Source: Patescibacteria group bacterium
Lineage (GTDB): Bacteria > Patescibacteriota > Doudnabacteria > UBA920
Assembly: GCA_013387205.1 (NCBI GenBank)
Contig: WARV01000013.1
Span: forward strand, 1-44,788
DNA length: 44,788 bases
Direction: 5' to 3'
Part shown: one piece after another, positions 8,224 to 17,099 of the stretch
Numbering within the stretch: the first letter of the stretch is position 1
Layout: each line of letters starts with the position of its first letter
Notes under the pieces: generated by a model
What the model saw: only the letters and a program-made list of their open reading frames with translations
What the model was told of the DNA's origin: nothing
Database searches by the model: none
Made by a program: the position numbers and the translations under genes

Positions 8224-8907
8224 TTAATCTCTGTTTGAATATTTTTCTTTATAAAACCTCAGAAGCTGTTCAATCTCCGGAATCGATTTACTATCCCCTG
8301 TCCCGACCTTTAATTTTTTCTTCAAGTCGTTTAAAGTGCTTGCACCGTCTAAAACCGCTTCTTCAATATCCCGTTCGGTAATGTTTAAAACTTTATCAAT
8401 AACTTTGGAGCCGTCAGCTATTATCCGCTGGTGCTGGCCGGTATTCCTAAAATAATTATTCAGTGCGGCCCTGAACGCTTTATCTGCCAGAACACTGCAG
8501 TGGATTTTCCTGTTCGGCAAACCTTCCAGCCGCGCGATTATATCCTGCGGTTTTATTTTTAAGGCGTCTTCAATTTTCATGCCGCCGTTTTCAGTAACCA
8601 TAACGCTGAACATCGACGTTGCGGCAATAGCGCTGCCGCAGCCGAAAGTTTTCCATTTCAGTTCCAAAATTTTATCTTTCTTTTTATCTACCCTGAGCCA
8701 CATTACCATGACATCGCCACATGCTGGACTGCCAACCACTCCTTCCCCGTCAAAATAATTTTTCTTAGGAGGATTGAGCAGCAGGTTCCTGGGATGAAAA
8801 AAATGATCTTTAACCACGTCCGAATAAACCCAGGACTCACCTGTGAATTGGTTTACCACGTCGGATTTTTTCAGTTTTTTTTTGGTCAAAACCTTTTTCT
8901 TTGCCAT
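8224..8907 (-). CDS. iscU: Fe-S cluster scaffold, NifU N-terminal/IscU domain plus degenerate BFD-like domain
   Basis: SPACGDVMVMWLRVD, KTFGCGSAIAATSM, IHCSVLADKAF = three scaffold cysteines; C-terminal ITERDIEEAVLDGASTLNDLKKKLKVGTGDSKSIPEIEQLL. Confidence 0.85.
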   Translation of the reverse strand: MAKKKVLTKKKLKKSDVVNQFTGESWVYSDVVKDHFFHPRNLLLNPPKKNYFDGEGVVGSPACGDVMVMWLRVDKKKDKILELKWKTFGCGSAIAATSMFSVMVTENGGMKIEDALKIKPQDIIARLEGLPNRKIHCSVLADKAFRAALNNYFRNTGQHQRIIADGSKVIDKVLNITERDIEEAVLDGASTLNDLKKKLKVGTGDSKSIPEIEQLLRFYKEKYSNRD

Positions 8908-8908
8908 G

Positions 8909-10252
8909 TTAATTCCTTACGAACTTATCAATTTTTTTACCTGCAAAAGCTTTTGGCATGGAAATGTTTTTGCCATTATCCATTTTCATGTCTAGCGGGC
9001 TGACGCGACGCAGTTCCTTTACAACCTCAGGTAAAACTTTTAGTACAAAATCCAATTGCTTTTTTGTGGTTGTTTTACCTAATGTAAACCTTATTGCGCC
9101 GTGCGCGTATTCGTAAGGCTTGCCTATGGCCAGAATCACGTGTGACGGATCCAGGCTCATTGAAGCGCAAGCGCTGCCAGTGGAAGCGGCAATACCATAA
9201 GAGTCCAAATACAAAAGCAGCGCTTCGCCTTCCACGTCTAAAAATGAAATGTTTATGTTATTGGGAAGCCTGGCTAAATACCGTTCTTTTTGGTTAAAAT
9301 CGCGGCCGCGATTTTTAGCAAACGGGCCGGGCCCGTTTAACACCGCCTTGGGGATTTTTTTTAGAATTTGTTTAATAAAGTAATCGCGAAGATCAGACTG
9401 CCGCTTGTTTTCTTTTTCCCTATTTTTCTGAGCAAGTTTTAAAGCCTCGGAAAGCCCTATTATTCCAGGCACATTTTCCGTGCCGCTTCGTAAATTTTTC
9501 TCCTGTCCGCCCCCAAAAATTATCGGCTTAAGCCTAACCCCGTTCCTGACAAATAAAAAGCCTGTTTGTTTAGGGCCGTAAATTTTACTGGCATTGACTG
9601 ACATTAAATCAACTCCCAAACGGTCAACGTTCAAATCCAAAGAGCCCGCAGCCTGGCAAGCATCCGTATGAAAGTATATTTTTGGCAAATTCTTCGCTTT
9701 CCGTCTTTCATTTTCCCCTCTTAGCCACTTGCCTATCTCCGCAATCGGCTCAATGGTTCCAATTTCATTATTAGCATATATGATGGAAATTAAAACCGTT
9801 TCCGGCCGTACGGCTTTTTTAATTTCCTCAAGCTTTACAAAACCAAATTCATCAACTCCGACCAAATCTGCCTGGATCCCTTCCTGGCGCAGCGCGTCAA
9901 TGGATTCCAAAACAGCATGATGCTCAATAGCAGAACTGATTATATGCGGCTTAGCGCCGCCTTCTGCAGCTGCCATACGCGCAGTACCAAACAGGCTCAA
10001 ATTAATGCTCTCGGTTCCGCCGGCCGTAAAAACTACCTCTTCAGGCCTGCAGCCGATAATGCCAGCAATAGTTTTTCTGGCGTTATCAACCGCAAAAGCA
10101 GCCTCTCTCCCCTGCTTATAAAGTGCGGATGGGTTGCCGAAAGAGCCAGACCAAAAAGGCTCCATGGCTTTTTTGACATTTATATCCAAAAAGGTTGTGG
10201 CCGCAAAGTCCAAATATATTAAATTTTTAGGCTTGGTGATTTTTGGTAGCAT
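8909..10252 (-). CDS. iscS: cysteine desulfurase (IscS/NifS)
   Basis: IYLDFAATTFLD, HTDACQAAGSLDLNVDRLGVDLMSVNASKIYGPKQTGFLFVR (PLP Lys), STGSACASMSLDPSHVILAIG; ATG at 10252 preferred over GTG at 10297, which lies inside leader hairpins. Confidence 0.9.
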   Translation of the reverse strand: MLPKITKPKNLIYLDFAATTFLDINVKKAMEPFWSGSFGNPSALYKQGREAAFAVDNARKTIAGIIGCRPEEVVFTAGGTESINLSLFGTARMAAAEGGAKPHIISSAIEHHAVLESIDALRQEGIQADLVGVDEFGFVKLEEIKKAVRPETVLISIIYANNEIGTIEPIAEIGKWLRGENERRKAKNLPKIYFHTDACQAAGSLDLNVDRLGVDLMSVNASKIYGPKQTGFLFVRNGVRLKPIIFGGGQEKNLRSGTENVPGIIGLSEALKLAQKNREKENKRQSDLRDYFIKQILKKIPKAVLNGPGPFAKNRGRDFNQKERYLARLPNNINISFLDVEGEALLLYLDSYGIAASTGSACASMSLDPSHVILAIGKPYEYAHGAIRFTLGKTTTKKQLDFVLKVLPEVVKELRRVSPLDMKMDNGKNISMPKAFAGKKIDKFVRN

Positions 10253-10253
10253 C

Positions 10254-10396
10254 CCCTGTAGAATTTCTTTGAGATTGTCCCGGTATAGCCGGGACACGAT
10301 AACGTTTAAATGTTAATTAACGATATTTATACCTTTGTAGAATCATCTTTGAGTGTTTGGGTATCACCCTTAAGTTCTCAAAGAAGCTCTACAGGG
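10254..10396 (-). promoter_or_regulatory. structured 5' leader of the isc operon with three mutually pairing arms
   Basis: Arms 10377-10396, 10336-10353, 10254-10273; hairpins at 10359-10369 (GGGT-ATC-ACCC) and 10277-10295 (GTCCCGG-TATAG-CCGGGAC). Confidence 0.65.
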
Positions 10397-10405
10397 CATA
10401 CAGAT

Positions 10406-10435
10406 ATTATACCAGGAACGGGACAATGAAACCAA
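10406..10435 (-). promoter_or_regulatory. putative sigma70-type promoter of the isc operon
   Basis: Minus strand TTGGTT-18-TATAAT (-10 at 10406-10411), placing the start ~10399, just before arm A. Confidence 0.6.
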
Positions 10436-10596
10436 CCTCGCTGCTGGCAGCTTAGGTATCAGGGCAGTTTCCTTATCAAAGTGACAGTTTGAGAAGCTAT
10501 GGCTTGGGCTTTGCCCAAGACAAGCTAGCTCCACTTTCTCACTTTATCTGGCCTCACCTTTCGCAGCAAGCTGCTTAGATTTAGGCCTTCCATAAT

Positions 10597-10856
10597 AAAA
10601 AACGCCTGATATTATCAGGACGTTAGGAAGAAGGAGAACTGGATCAACTGCCCCCGTGCGGAGAAACGCCCCTGCAGGAGGTTTGGCAGGGCTAACGTAA
10701 AACAGTTGCCGTTCATTAACATACATCCTCCTTCCTAACGGGTGCTGCCAGTAAAACTACAGTCTGGCAGCAAAGCCAAAGCAATAAAACCTTTACCCCA
10801 ACAAACAAGGCTAACCGCTTTGGCAAACTTTAAACTTAAAAACGAAAATCAAACTA
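10597..10856 (-). ncRNA. structured RNA of unknown class with its own promoter and terminator
   Basis: Promoter TTGTTT(10885-10890)-16-TATAAT(10863-10868); hairpin TGCTGCCAG...CTGGCAGCA (10743-10772); closing helix CGTTAGGAAG/CTTCCTAACG (10621-10630 / 10731-10740); terminator CCTGATA-A-TATCAGG + T6 (10597-10619). Confidence 0.55.
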
Positions 10857-10924
10857 GGTATAATTATACTACATTAAAAAAATAAAACAAGGCTCCATGA
10901 AAAGCCTTGTTGAAATTTTCTTTA

Positions 10925-11323
10925 TTACTTAGACGATTTTACAAACCCGGCCTTTACAGCCTCTTCTTCCGTATTAAAACACTGTTCTGGTTTTACTAAA
11001 GAGTAAAATGCCCCGCCAGGGATGTGGTACGTCCTTTTACCCTTTGATGAAACATTACCTTTTATTTGGCATTTTTCGTCAGCTTTGGCCGGTATTGTTT
11101 TACCCAACACTTCTTCTTTTGATTTTGTAGCCGGTGGATCAGCAGCTGGTTTTTCCTTAAGAATTGTGTTATAATTATTTTGTAATTTTGGCTTAATGTT
11201 CTGGTTTTCCCTGCTGAAGCTTCCCGTACCGTATCCGACAAAGAAAACAAGGACAAAACAAAGTCCCAGAACAATTTTTTCCTTATTTTCCTTATACCAG
11301 TTTTTTATTTTTTCGTAAGTCAT
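10925..11323 (-). CDS. membrane-anchored protein with C-terminal 'sunset'-like domain
   Basis: TM IVLGLCFVLVFFVGYGTGSF; CQIKGNVSSKGKRTYHIPGGAFYSLVKPEQCFNTEEEAVKAGFVKS. Confidence 0.65.
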   Translation of the reverse strand: MTYEKIKNWYKENKEKIVLGLCFVLVFFVGYGTGSFSRENQNIKPKLQNNYNTILKEKPAADPPATKSKEEVLGKTIPAKADEKCQIKGNVSSKGKRTYHIPGGAFYSLVKPEQCFNTEEEAVKAGFVKSSK

Positions 11324-11385
11324 GGCCCATCGTGTTTTTTTTATTATAATTTAATTTTTAAAATTTTACAACTAAATTAAAACAA

Positions 11386-12732
11386 ATGAGGTACGCTTTT
11401 GTTTTAGGGAGGGTGTATACATTATCTATTGCCGAGCTGGTAGCAGTTTTGGAAAAACCGGATATCCAGCTGGGTATTACTGGCGAACCAGTAAAAATTT
11501 TGGAGGCTTCTGAAGAAGTTTTGATAATCGAATCTGCCAAACCGCTGAACGTTAACGGGCTTCAGAAAAAGCTCGGCGGGGTCATAAAAATTCTAGAAGT
11601 TGTGGATACTTTAAAAAAACGCGAGCAGGATTCAATTAATTTTGCGCTCAAGCATTATTTCAAGCCAAGTGTCCTTAAGAAAAAATTTCTCAAAGAATAT
11701 AAAGGCAAAATGCAATTCGGGGTCAGCATTTATCTTTTGGATATGGAGCTTGTCAAAAACAACCATAACCACGGAAATGGAAATCCCGCAGGCCGTCCTG
11801 CTGTTACCAACAGCCCTTTTGGCGAGCCAAAAAGAATAGGGATGATGATTAAAAAAAGCTTAACCGACAGCGGCCAAAGCATCCGCCTGGTTCTTCCCGA
11901 ATTCAATTCCCTGGCGCTGGCATCGGTTGTGGTGACAAAAAACCTTCTGCTTCAAAAGGGGGCGGAAATTTGCATTATTGCCGGCAAAAACACTTTATAC
12001 ACCGCAAAAACCTTGGCAGTCCAGGATTTTGAAGATTACGGCAGGCGCGATTACCAAAGGCCGGTCAGGGACGACAAGCAAGGCATGATTCCCCCAAAAG
12101 TCGCACAAATTATGCTTAACCTTTCAGGATGCAAAACAAGCGAAATTATTTTAGATCCTTTTTGCGGTATAGGTACAATTATACAGGAAGGTTTACTGCT
12201 CGGGTTTAGGATGCTTGGAAGCGATATTAATAAAGCTGCTATCCGGGGGTCGGAAAATAACCTGGAATGGTTTAGGAACCGCTATAAAATCGCTCCTGGT
12301 AAATACCATTTCCAAGTTTCCGATGCTACTGACGTAGCCAAACTTTTGGAAGGACAAACGGTTAACGGCATAGTCTCAGAAGGAACCCTGGGTCCGCTAT
12401 ACACAAGCTTCCCCAAGCCGGAAGAAATTGAAAAGAATTTTAAAGATTTAAATAAATTATACGTCAGTTGCTTTAGGGAATTCAGTAAGTTCCTGCCAGC
12501 AAAAAGCCAAGTGGTCATGTGTATCCCTGCTTACAGAAAGAACCGGGATTCTTATGAAAAAATGCCGACCATTGACAATATAACCGAATTGGGTTATAAT
12601 CTAGTAGATATCCTTCCCTCTTCAATAGCTAAAAACTTAAAATTTCTTAAGCTAACAGAGAGGAAAACCGCTATTTACGACAGGAAAGACCAAATAGTGG
12701 CAAGGGAAATATGTATCTTTGAAAAGAATTAA
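11386..12732 (+). CDS. TRM11/TrmG10-like tRNA guanine-N2 methyltransferase family protein
   Basis: RDYQRPVRDDKQGMIPPKVAQIMLNLSG...ILDPFCGIGTIIQEGLLLGFRMLGSDINKAAIRGSENNL. Confidence 0.75.
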   Translation: MRYAFVLGRVYTLSIAELVAVLEKPDIQLGITGEPVKILEASEEVLIIESAKPLNVNGLQKKLGGVIKILEVVDTLKKREQDSINFALKHYFKPSVLKKKFLKEYKGKMQFGVSIYLLDMELVKNNHNHGNGNPAGRPAVTNSPFGEPKRIGMMIKKSLTDSGQSIRLVLPEFNSLALASVVVTKNLLLQKGAEICIIAGKNTLYTAKTLAVQDFEDYGRRDYQRPVRDDKQGMIPPKVAQIMLNLSGCKTSEIILDPFCGIGTIIQEGLLLGFRMLGSDINKAAIRGSENNLEWFRNRYKIAPGKYHFQVSDATDVAKLLEGQTVNGIVSEGTLGPLYTSFPKPEEIEKNFKDLNKLYVSCFREFSKFLPAKSQVVMCIPAYRKNRDSYEKMPTIDNITELGYNLVDILPSSIAKNLKFLKLTERKTAIYDRKDQIVAREICIFEKN

Positions 12733-12820
12733 CACAATCCGAATTCCCCAAATACTGCAGTCCAAATACCCCGAATATTCGTGGCATTAGGATGCTAATT
12801 CGGATCATTAGGATTACACA

Positions 12821-13099
12821 ATGGCCCATAAGAAAGCAGGCGGCAGTACTAGTTTAGGCCGCGACAGCGTATCAAAGCGCTTAGGCGTAAAAATTTTTGG
12901 CAACCAGGCCGTTAAAAAAGGCCAAATCATTGTCAGGCAAAAAGGCACCAAATACCATCCCGGCAAGAATGTCAGGATTGGCGGCGATTCCACCCTATAC
13001 GCCCTGTCTGACGGATTGGTTAAATTCCAGAGCAAGATGGTCAAAAAATTCCACGGCAGCCTCCGCCGCACCCGCGTTGTTTCAGTTACTGAAAAATAA
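12821..13099 (+). CDS. rpmA: 50S ribosomal protein L27
   Basis: [69 protein letters not shown]. Confidence 0.95.
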   Translation: MAHKKAGGSTSLGRDSVSKRLGVKIFGNQAVKKGQIIVRQKGTKYHPGKNVRIGGDSTLYALSDGLVKFQSKMVKKFHGSLRRTRVVSVTEK

Positions 13100-13115
13100 G
13101 CAATAATAAATTACC

Positions 13116-13142
13116 CCGCCTCTTTAAGAGGCGGGGTTTTTT
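13116..13142 (+). terminator. intrinsic terminator after rpmA
   Basis: CCCCGCCTCTT-T-AAGAGGCGGGG followed by TTTTTT. Confidence 0.9.
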
Positions 13143-13538
13143 ATAACCCTAAAAAGCTAAGAGATCCCTCGTCGGATGCATTCCTCGGGATGATTTTGAA
13201 ATAACAATTCTAAGTTATTTCAAAATCATTTTTGCGCCAAAATTGTTTTTGGATTGGAAGAATCAAAGTGAGTTGCTTCCAAAATTGGGATATTGAAAAA
13301 GATTACGGCGGCAAAAACAAAAATTATTACGAAAAATATTTTTAGAATAGCCATATTTGTTTTTCTTAATTTCCTGTACTTTTACAAGACGGAAAAAAAC
13401 AGCCATTCTTACAAATTTTCCTTTGCTCAAGCCTAAAAAATTATATTTTGGTCATTCCTTACCATAAGACTTTGCCGGGTGGTTTTAGTTCGTCTATTAG
13501 GTGAAAGTCAAATGTAAAATTAAGCTAGGGAAAATTTT

Positions 13539-13721
13539 ATGATTAATAAAAGGCATTTATTGCCAACAGCTTTTGACGACCAGGCCACCGGAGGCGATCC
13601 TAAAGCCGAAAAAACCGACAAGAAATTTTTAAGCATGGGAGAGGATGAAGAATTGGAGCCCTTAACCCACGATGGAATTATCCAAAAAACCTGGTGGAGA
13701 AATTGGTTAAAAATGAAGTAA
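13539..13721 (+). CDS. small hypothetical protein (60 aa)
   Basis: MINKRHLLPTAFDDQATGGDPKAEKTDKKFLSMGEDEELEPLTHDGIIQKTWWRNWLKMK. Confidence 0.45.
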   Translation: MINKRHLLPTAFDDQATGGDPKAEKTDKKFLSMGEDEELEPLTHDGIIQKTWWRNWLKMK

Positions 13722-13794
13722 TTAAAATGATTTTCCAGCCGATTTACCTAACTGTTAATTAAAGACGGCGGGATTATGGAGGAGGTGAGATTTT

Positions 13795-13893
13795 ATGGCA
13801 ACAATTCGCATAATGGCGCAAGGCGGAGGCCGCGGCAAGGAAGGCCAGAGAAAAGGCGGTGAACATACTCATGGCGGAGACAGGGGCAGTTAA
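13795..13893 (+). CDS. 32-aa Gly/Lys-rich small protein
   Basis: Strong Shine-Dalgarno GGAGGAGGTGAG then ATG: MATIRIMAQGGGRGKEGQRKGGEHTHGGDRGS; followed directly by a strong terminator. Confidence 0.55.
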   Translation: MATIRIMAQGGGRGKEGQRKGGEHTHGGDRGS

Positions 13894-13894
13894 C

Positions 13895-14005
13895 AAAAAC
13901 CCCGCCCCACTCTTTCCTTTAAAAGATAATCCGTTCTAATCCATCAACAAGCATTTAATGGAGAACAACGTATTATTAATTGAAAGAAAGGGCGGGGCGG
14001 GGTTT
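13895..14005. terminator. bidirectional terminator between the small ORF and pyrG (long loop)
   Basis: AAAACCCCGCCCCACTCTTTC ... GAAAGAAAGGGCGGGGCGGGGTTTT arms flanking ~65 nt, between convergent genes. Confidence 0.65.
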
Positions 14006-14021
14006 TGTATGAAGATATGTT

Positions 14022-15755
14022 TTAATAACTCAACTCGAGTATTTTTTGCTGCGATATTTTTTCAGGCGCAGTTTTTAATTTAACCACAGCCTGTATAAAT
14101 CCTACGAATAACGGGTGTGGGGATAACGGCCTGGATTGGAATTCAGGATGGAACTGGCTGCCGACAAAATACGGATGGTCAGGCAGTTCAACAATTTCCA
14201 CCAACTGTCCGTCCGGGGTCGTTCCCGCAATAACCAGTCCGGCATCCTGCAGCTGTTTTTTGAAACTGTTATTGAATTCATAACGATGACGGTGGCGTTC
14301 GCTGATTTTTGGAGCCCCGGTTTTCTTTATTAGCCCGGCCTCCAAATAAGCTTTCTCGGTCTTGGTGCCCCTGGCAATCACGCAATCCCAGGCACCAAGC
14401 CTCATGGTCGCCCCGTATTCGCGGTTTAGAAGCTTCTTTTCCTGGTCGGGCATAATATGGATTACCGGATGAGGAGTATCATCATCAACTTCCGTGGTGT
14501 TGGCGTTTTTCAATTTTGCGACATTTCGGGCAAATTCAATAGTCGCCATTTGCATGCCGTAACACAATCCTAAATAAGGAACTTTGTTTTCCCTTGCGTA
14601 TTGTATGGTTTGGACCATCCCTTCCGTCCCCCTGCTGCCAAACCCGCCAGGAACCACAATCCCGTCAAATCCCGAAAGAATTTCCTTGGCGCCTTTCTTT
14701 TCCACGTCGATACTGGAAACCCAATTCAAATTCACTTTTACTCCGTTTGCCCAAGATGCGTGCTTTATCGCTTCCACGACAGAAATATATACGTCTGATA
14801 ATTTATATGCCCCGGTTTCGTAGTATTTACCCACAACCGCGATATCGACTTCCTTTTTAAGCTTGCCGATTTTATCCAGCATTTTTTTCCACTTGTTCAA
14901 ATCGCGCTTTTTCGGTTTTATACTGAAATTTTCTAAAATTTTATCGGCCAATCCCTGCCTTTCAAATTCCGTAGGTACCCTATAAATCGTGTCCAAATTC
15001 GGCGCGGCGATAATATGGTCGGCATTCATGTTGCAAATCCACGCCAAGGTTTCCTTGCGGCGGTCGTCAATGGCTTTTTCCGAGCGGCAAATTAAGAAAT
15101 CCGGCTGGATGCCGCTGCCGTTTAAAAGCCTGATGGACGTCTGAACAGGCTTGGATTTCATCTCCCCGACATGAGGAGGCGTTGGCAAATATCCCACATG
15201 GATATGAATAACATCGCGCTTGTCGCGGTATTTCATAATGCGATTAGCTTCAACGAACAAAATGTTCTGATATTCCCCTACTGTCCCGCCGATTTCCGCA
15301 ATGACAAAATCCGCCTTTCTTTCCATGGCTGCTTTTTCCAGGCGGCGGATGATTTCTTCCGGCACATGAGGTACAATCTCGACATCTTCCCCTTCAAACT
15401 CAAAATTCCTTTCCTTTTCAATCAGAGTCTTGTAAATTTGGCCGTTGGTTAAATAGTTTGAAGAAGACAGATCCGTATTCATGAATCTTTCGTAATTTCC
15501 CACGTCCTGGTCGGTTTCCACGCCGTCTTTAGTTACAAACACTTCGCCATGTTCCTGCGGGCGGATAGTTCCTGCATCAACATTCAAATATGCGTCCATT
15601 TTCACCGGCGCGACTTTGTAACCGCGCGATTCCAGCATCATGGCAATTGACGCCGCGGTAATCCCCTTGCCGACCGACGATATAACGCCGCCGGAGATGA
15701 ATATGAACTTAGTATCGATCTTTTTCACTTTTCTCGCTTTTACGTGGTATGACAT
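14022..15755 (-). CDS. pyrG: CTP synthase
   Basis: KFIFISGGVISSVGKGITAASIAMMLESRGYKVAPVKMDAYLNVDAGTIRPQEHGEVFVTKDGVETDQDVGNYERF; GATase domain VPYLGLCYGMQMATIEFARN. Confidence 0.95.
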   Translation of the reverse strand: MSYHVKARKVKKIDTKFIFISGGVISSVGKGITAASIAMMLESRGYKVAPVKMDAYLNVDAGTIRPQEHGEVFVTKDGVETDQDVGNYERFMNTDLSSSNYLTNGQIYKTLIEKERNFEFEGEDVEIVPHVPEEIIRRLEKAAMERKADFVIAEIGGTVGEYQNILFVEANRIMKYRDKRDVIHIHVGYLPTPPHVGEMKSKPVQTSIRLLNGSGIQPDFLICRSEKAIDDRRKETLAWICNMNADHIIAAPNLDTIYRVPTEFERQGLADKILENFSIKPKKRDLNKWKKMLDKIGKLKKEVDIAVVGKYYETGAYKLSDVYISVVEAIKHASWANGVKVNLNWVSSIDVEKKGAKEILSGFDGIVVPGGFGSRGTEGMVQTIQYARENKVPYLGLCYGMQMATIEFARNVAKLKNANTTEVDDDTPHPVIHIMPDQEKKLLNREYGATMRLGAWDCVIARGTKTEKAYLEAGLIKKTGAPKISERHRHRYEFNNSFKKQLQDAGLVIAGTTPDGQLVEIVELPDHPYFVGSQFHPEFQSRPLSPHPLFVGFIQAVVKLKTAPEKISQQKILELSY

Positions 15756-15909
15756 AAAATAATTAAAAGATTAAATGATTTAATAATTGAAAGATTGTTT
15801 CTAGTTTCCTATCAGTCCTATTAGTCCTATCAGACCTATTAAAACCTAGTTATTATTTTAATTCAAAATTTAAAAATCAAAATGAAAAATGACAATTCAA
15901 AATACAAAA

Positions 15910-16650
15910 TTATTTTATAAATTTAAAAGATAATAACATCTGTTCAAAAATATTTTTTGACTCTTGGGCTTGAATCACTCCCGGCACTTTTAGCAGTTCT
16001 TTCGGCTTATTACTGGAAATTACGCCGGAAAGCAGTTGGACCATGTCTTTGGTGGCTACAAATGTCTTATTTTGGCTAACGGAAAAATAATATATGGTAT
16101 GCCCGCAGCCTTCCGCGCCTTCGTAAATTGCAAAACCTTTTAAATTGCCAATTTGATATTCATCTATAAATCCAGGGGATATCTTTAAACTATCGGATGT
16201 AAAATTCTCTTCGGACATGTAAGGCGAAAGATGTTTTACTGCCTGCGCGACATTGCCGCTGTAAACCTGAAAAGCTGCCCGAAAATCATTCAACTTATCG
16301 TATGTAATATCATCACCCTTCATATCGCACTCTCCGGTGTTCTTAAAAGGCACTTCGTGTTCCAATTTAACAACTCCGCTGCTTTCAGATAACGTGAGCT
16401 TTTCCGGGTATGAAAACGAAAAAGAATTATTGGAATAAACTTTCCATGCGCCAGCTAGCTGGGAAACCTTATGGGTTGGCATTGCTGCTTCCGTAGCCAG
16501 GTAAATCTGCTGTCTGTTATAGGATTGGATTGATTGGAGGATAATTAAGGCTACTCCAGAAGCAATAAACGTGATTATTAAAATAAACAGCATTGAACGG
16601 ATGCGGTGGAATTCCGCCATTATTTGCTTGAACTGGCTCGGGTTATCCAT
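15910..16650 (-). CDS. membrane-anchored hypothetical protein
   Basis: N-terminal TM MLFILIITFIASGVALIILQSI then extracellular-like domain. Confidence 0.6.
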   Translation of the reverse strand: MDNPSQFKQIMAEFHRIRSMLFILIITFIASGVALIILQSIQSYNRQQIYLATEAAMPTHKVSQLAGAWKVYSNNSFSFSYPEKLTLSESSGVVKLEHEVPFKNTGECDMKGDDITYDKLNDFRAAFQVYSGNVAQAVKHLSPYMSEENFTSDSLKISPGFIDEYQIGNLKGFAIYEGAEGCGHTIYYFSVSQNKTFVATKDMVQLLSGVISSNKPKELLKVPGVIQAQESKNIFEQMLLSFKFIK

Positions 16651-16652
16651 GG

Positions 16653-17099
16653 TTAATTTGCCTCCACTTTAATTTTTGCAGCAGCCGTTACTCCGCTGCC
16701 TAATTTAATTTTTATTTTATGTTCCCCTATTTCTTTTATGGTAGATAAAATTTCCACCTGGTTTTTTTCTATGGTCGTCTTGAGCTTGTCGGAAATCGCT
16801 TTGGCTATTTCTTTCTCATGGATACCTCCGAAAATCTGCCCTTTATCGCCAACATTTACTTTTAAAGTAAGCGTCCGTTTTTCTATCTCAGCTTTAAGCG
16901 ATTGTATCCTGGATATTTCTTTCTCTTTTTTTACCGCTGCTTCCTTGGCTTCCTTGCTGATTTTGGCCTGAAGCTGTGTTGTCACCAATTGAGCAAGACC
17001 TTTGGGGATTAAAAAATTTTGGGCAAAGCCTTCGCTTACCTCTTTAACCTCGCCTCTTTTGCCCTGTCCAGGCGCGTCTTTTAAAAAAATAACTTTCAT
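16653..17099 (-). CDS. rplI: 50S ribosomal protein L9
   Basis: [37 protein letters not shown]. Confidence 0.95.
   Translation of the reverse strand: MKVIFLKDAPGQGKRGEVKEVSEGFAQNFLIPKGLAQLVTTQLQAKISKEAKEAAVKKEKEISRIQSLKAEIEKRTLTLKVNVGDKGQIFGGIHEKEIAKAISDKLKTTIEKNQVEILSTIKEIGEHKIKIKLGSGVTAAAKIKVEAN

Noticed and set aside
10297-10297. GTG start for iscS giving a 462-aa protein
   Set aside because: The first 15 codons coincide with leader hairpins and lack an SD; NifS-type proteins begin close to the (I/L)IYLDxAATT motif. ATG at 10252 is more likely, though not proven.
10544-10726. 60-aa ORF with a strong SD (AGGAAGGAGG-ATG) on the minus strand
   Set aside because: It runs through a clear terminator hairpin and through the stems of the proposed ncRNA; the SD is base-paired. 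Kept only as a comment on the RNA finding.
10590-10860. tmRNA, SRP RNA or RNase P RNA
   Set aside because: Looked for GAGGAAAGTCC, GGAAGGAAGCAGCC and tmRNA end sequences by eye on both strands; none found.
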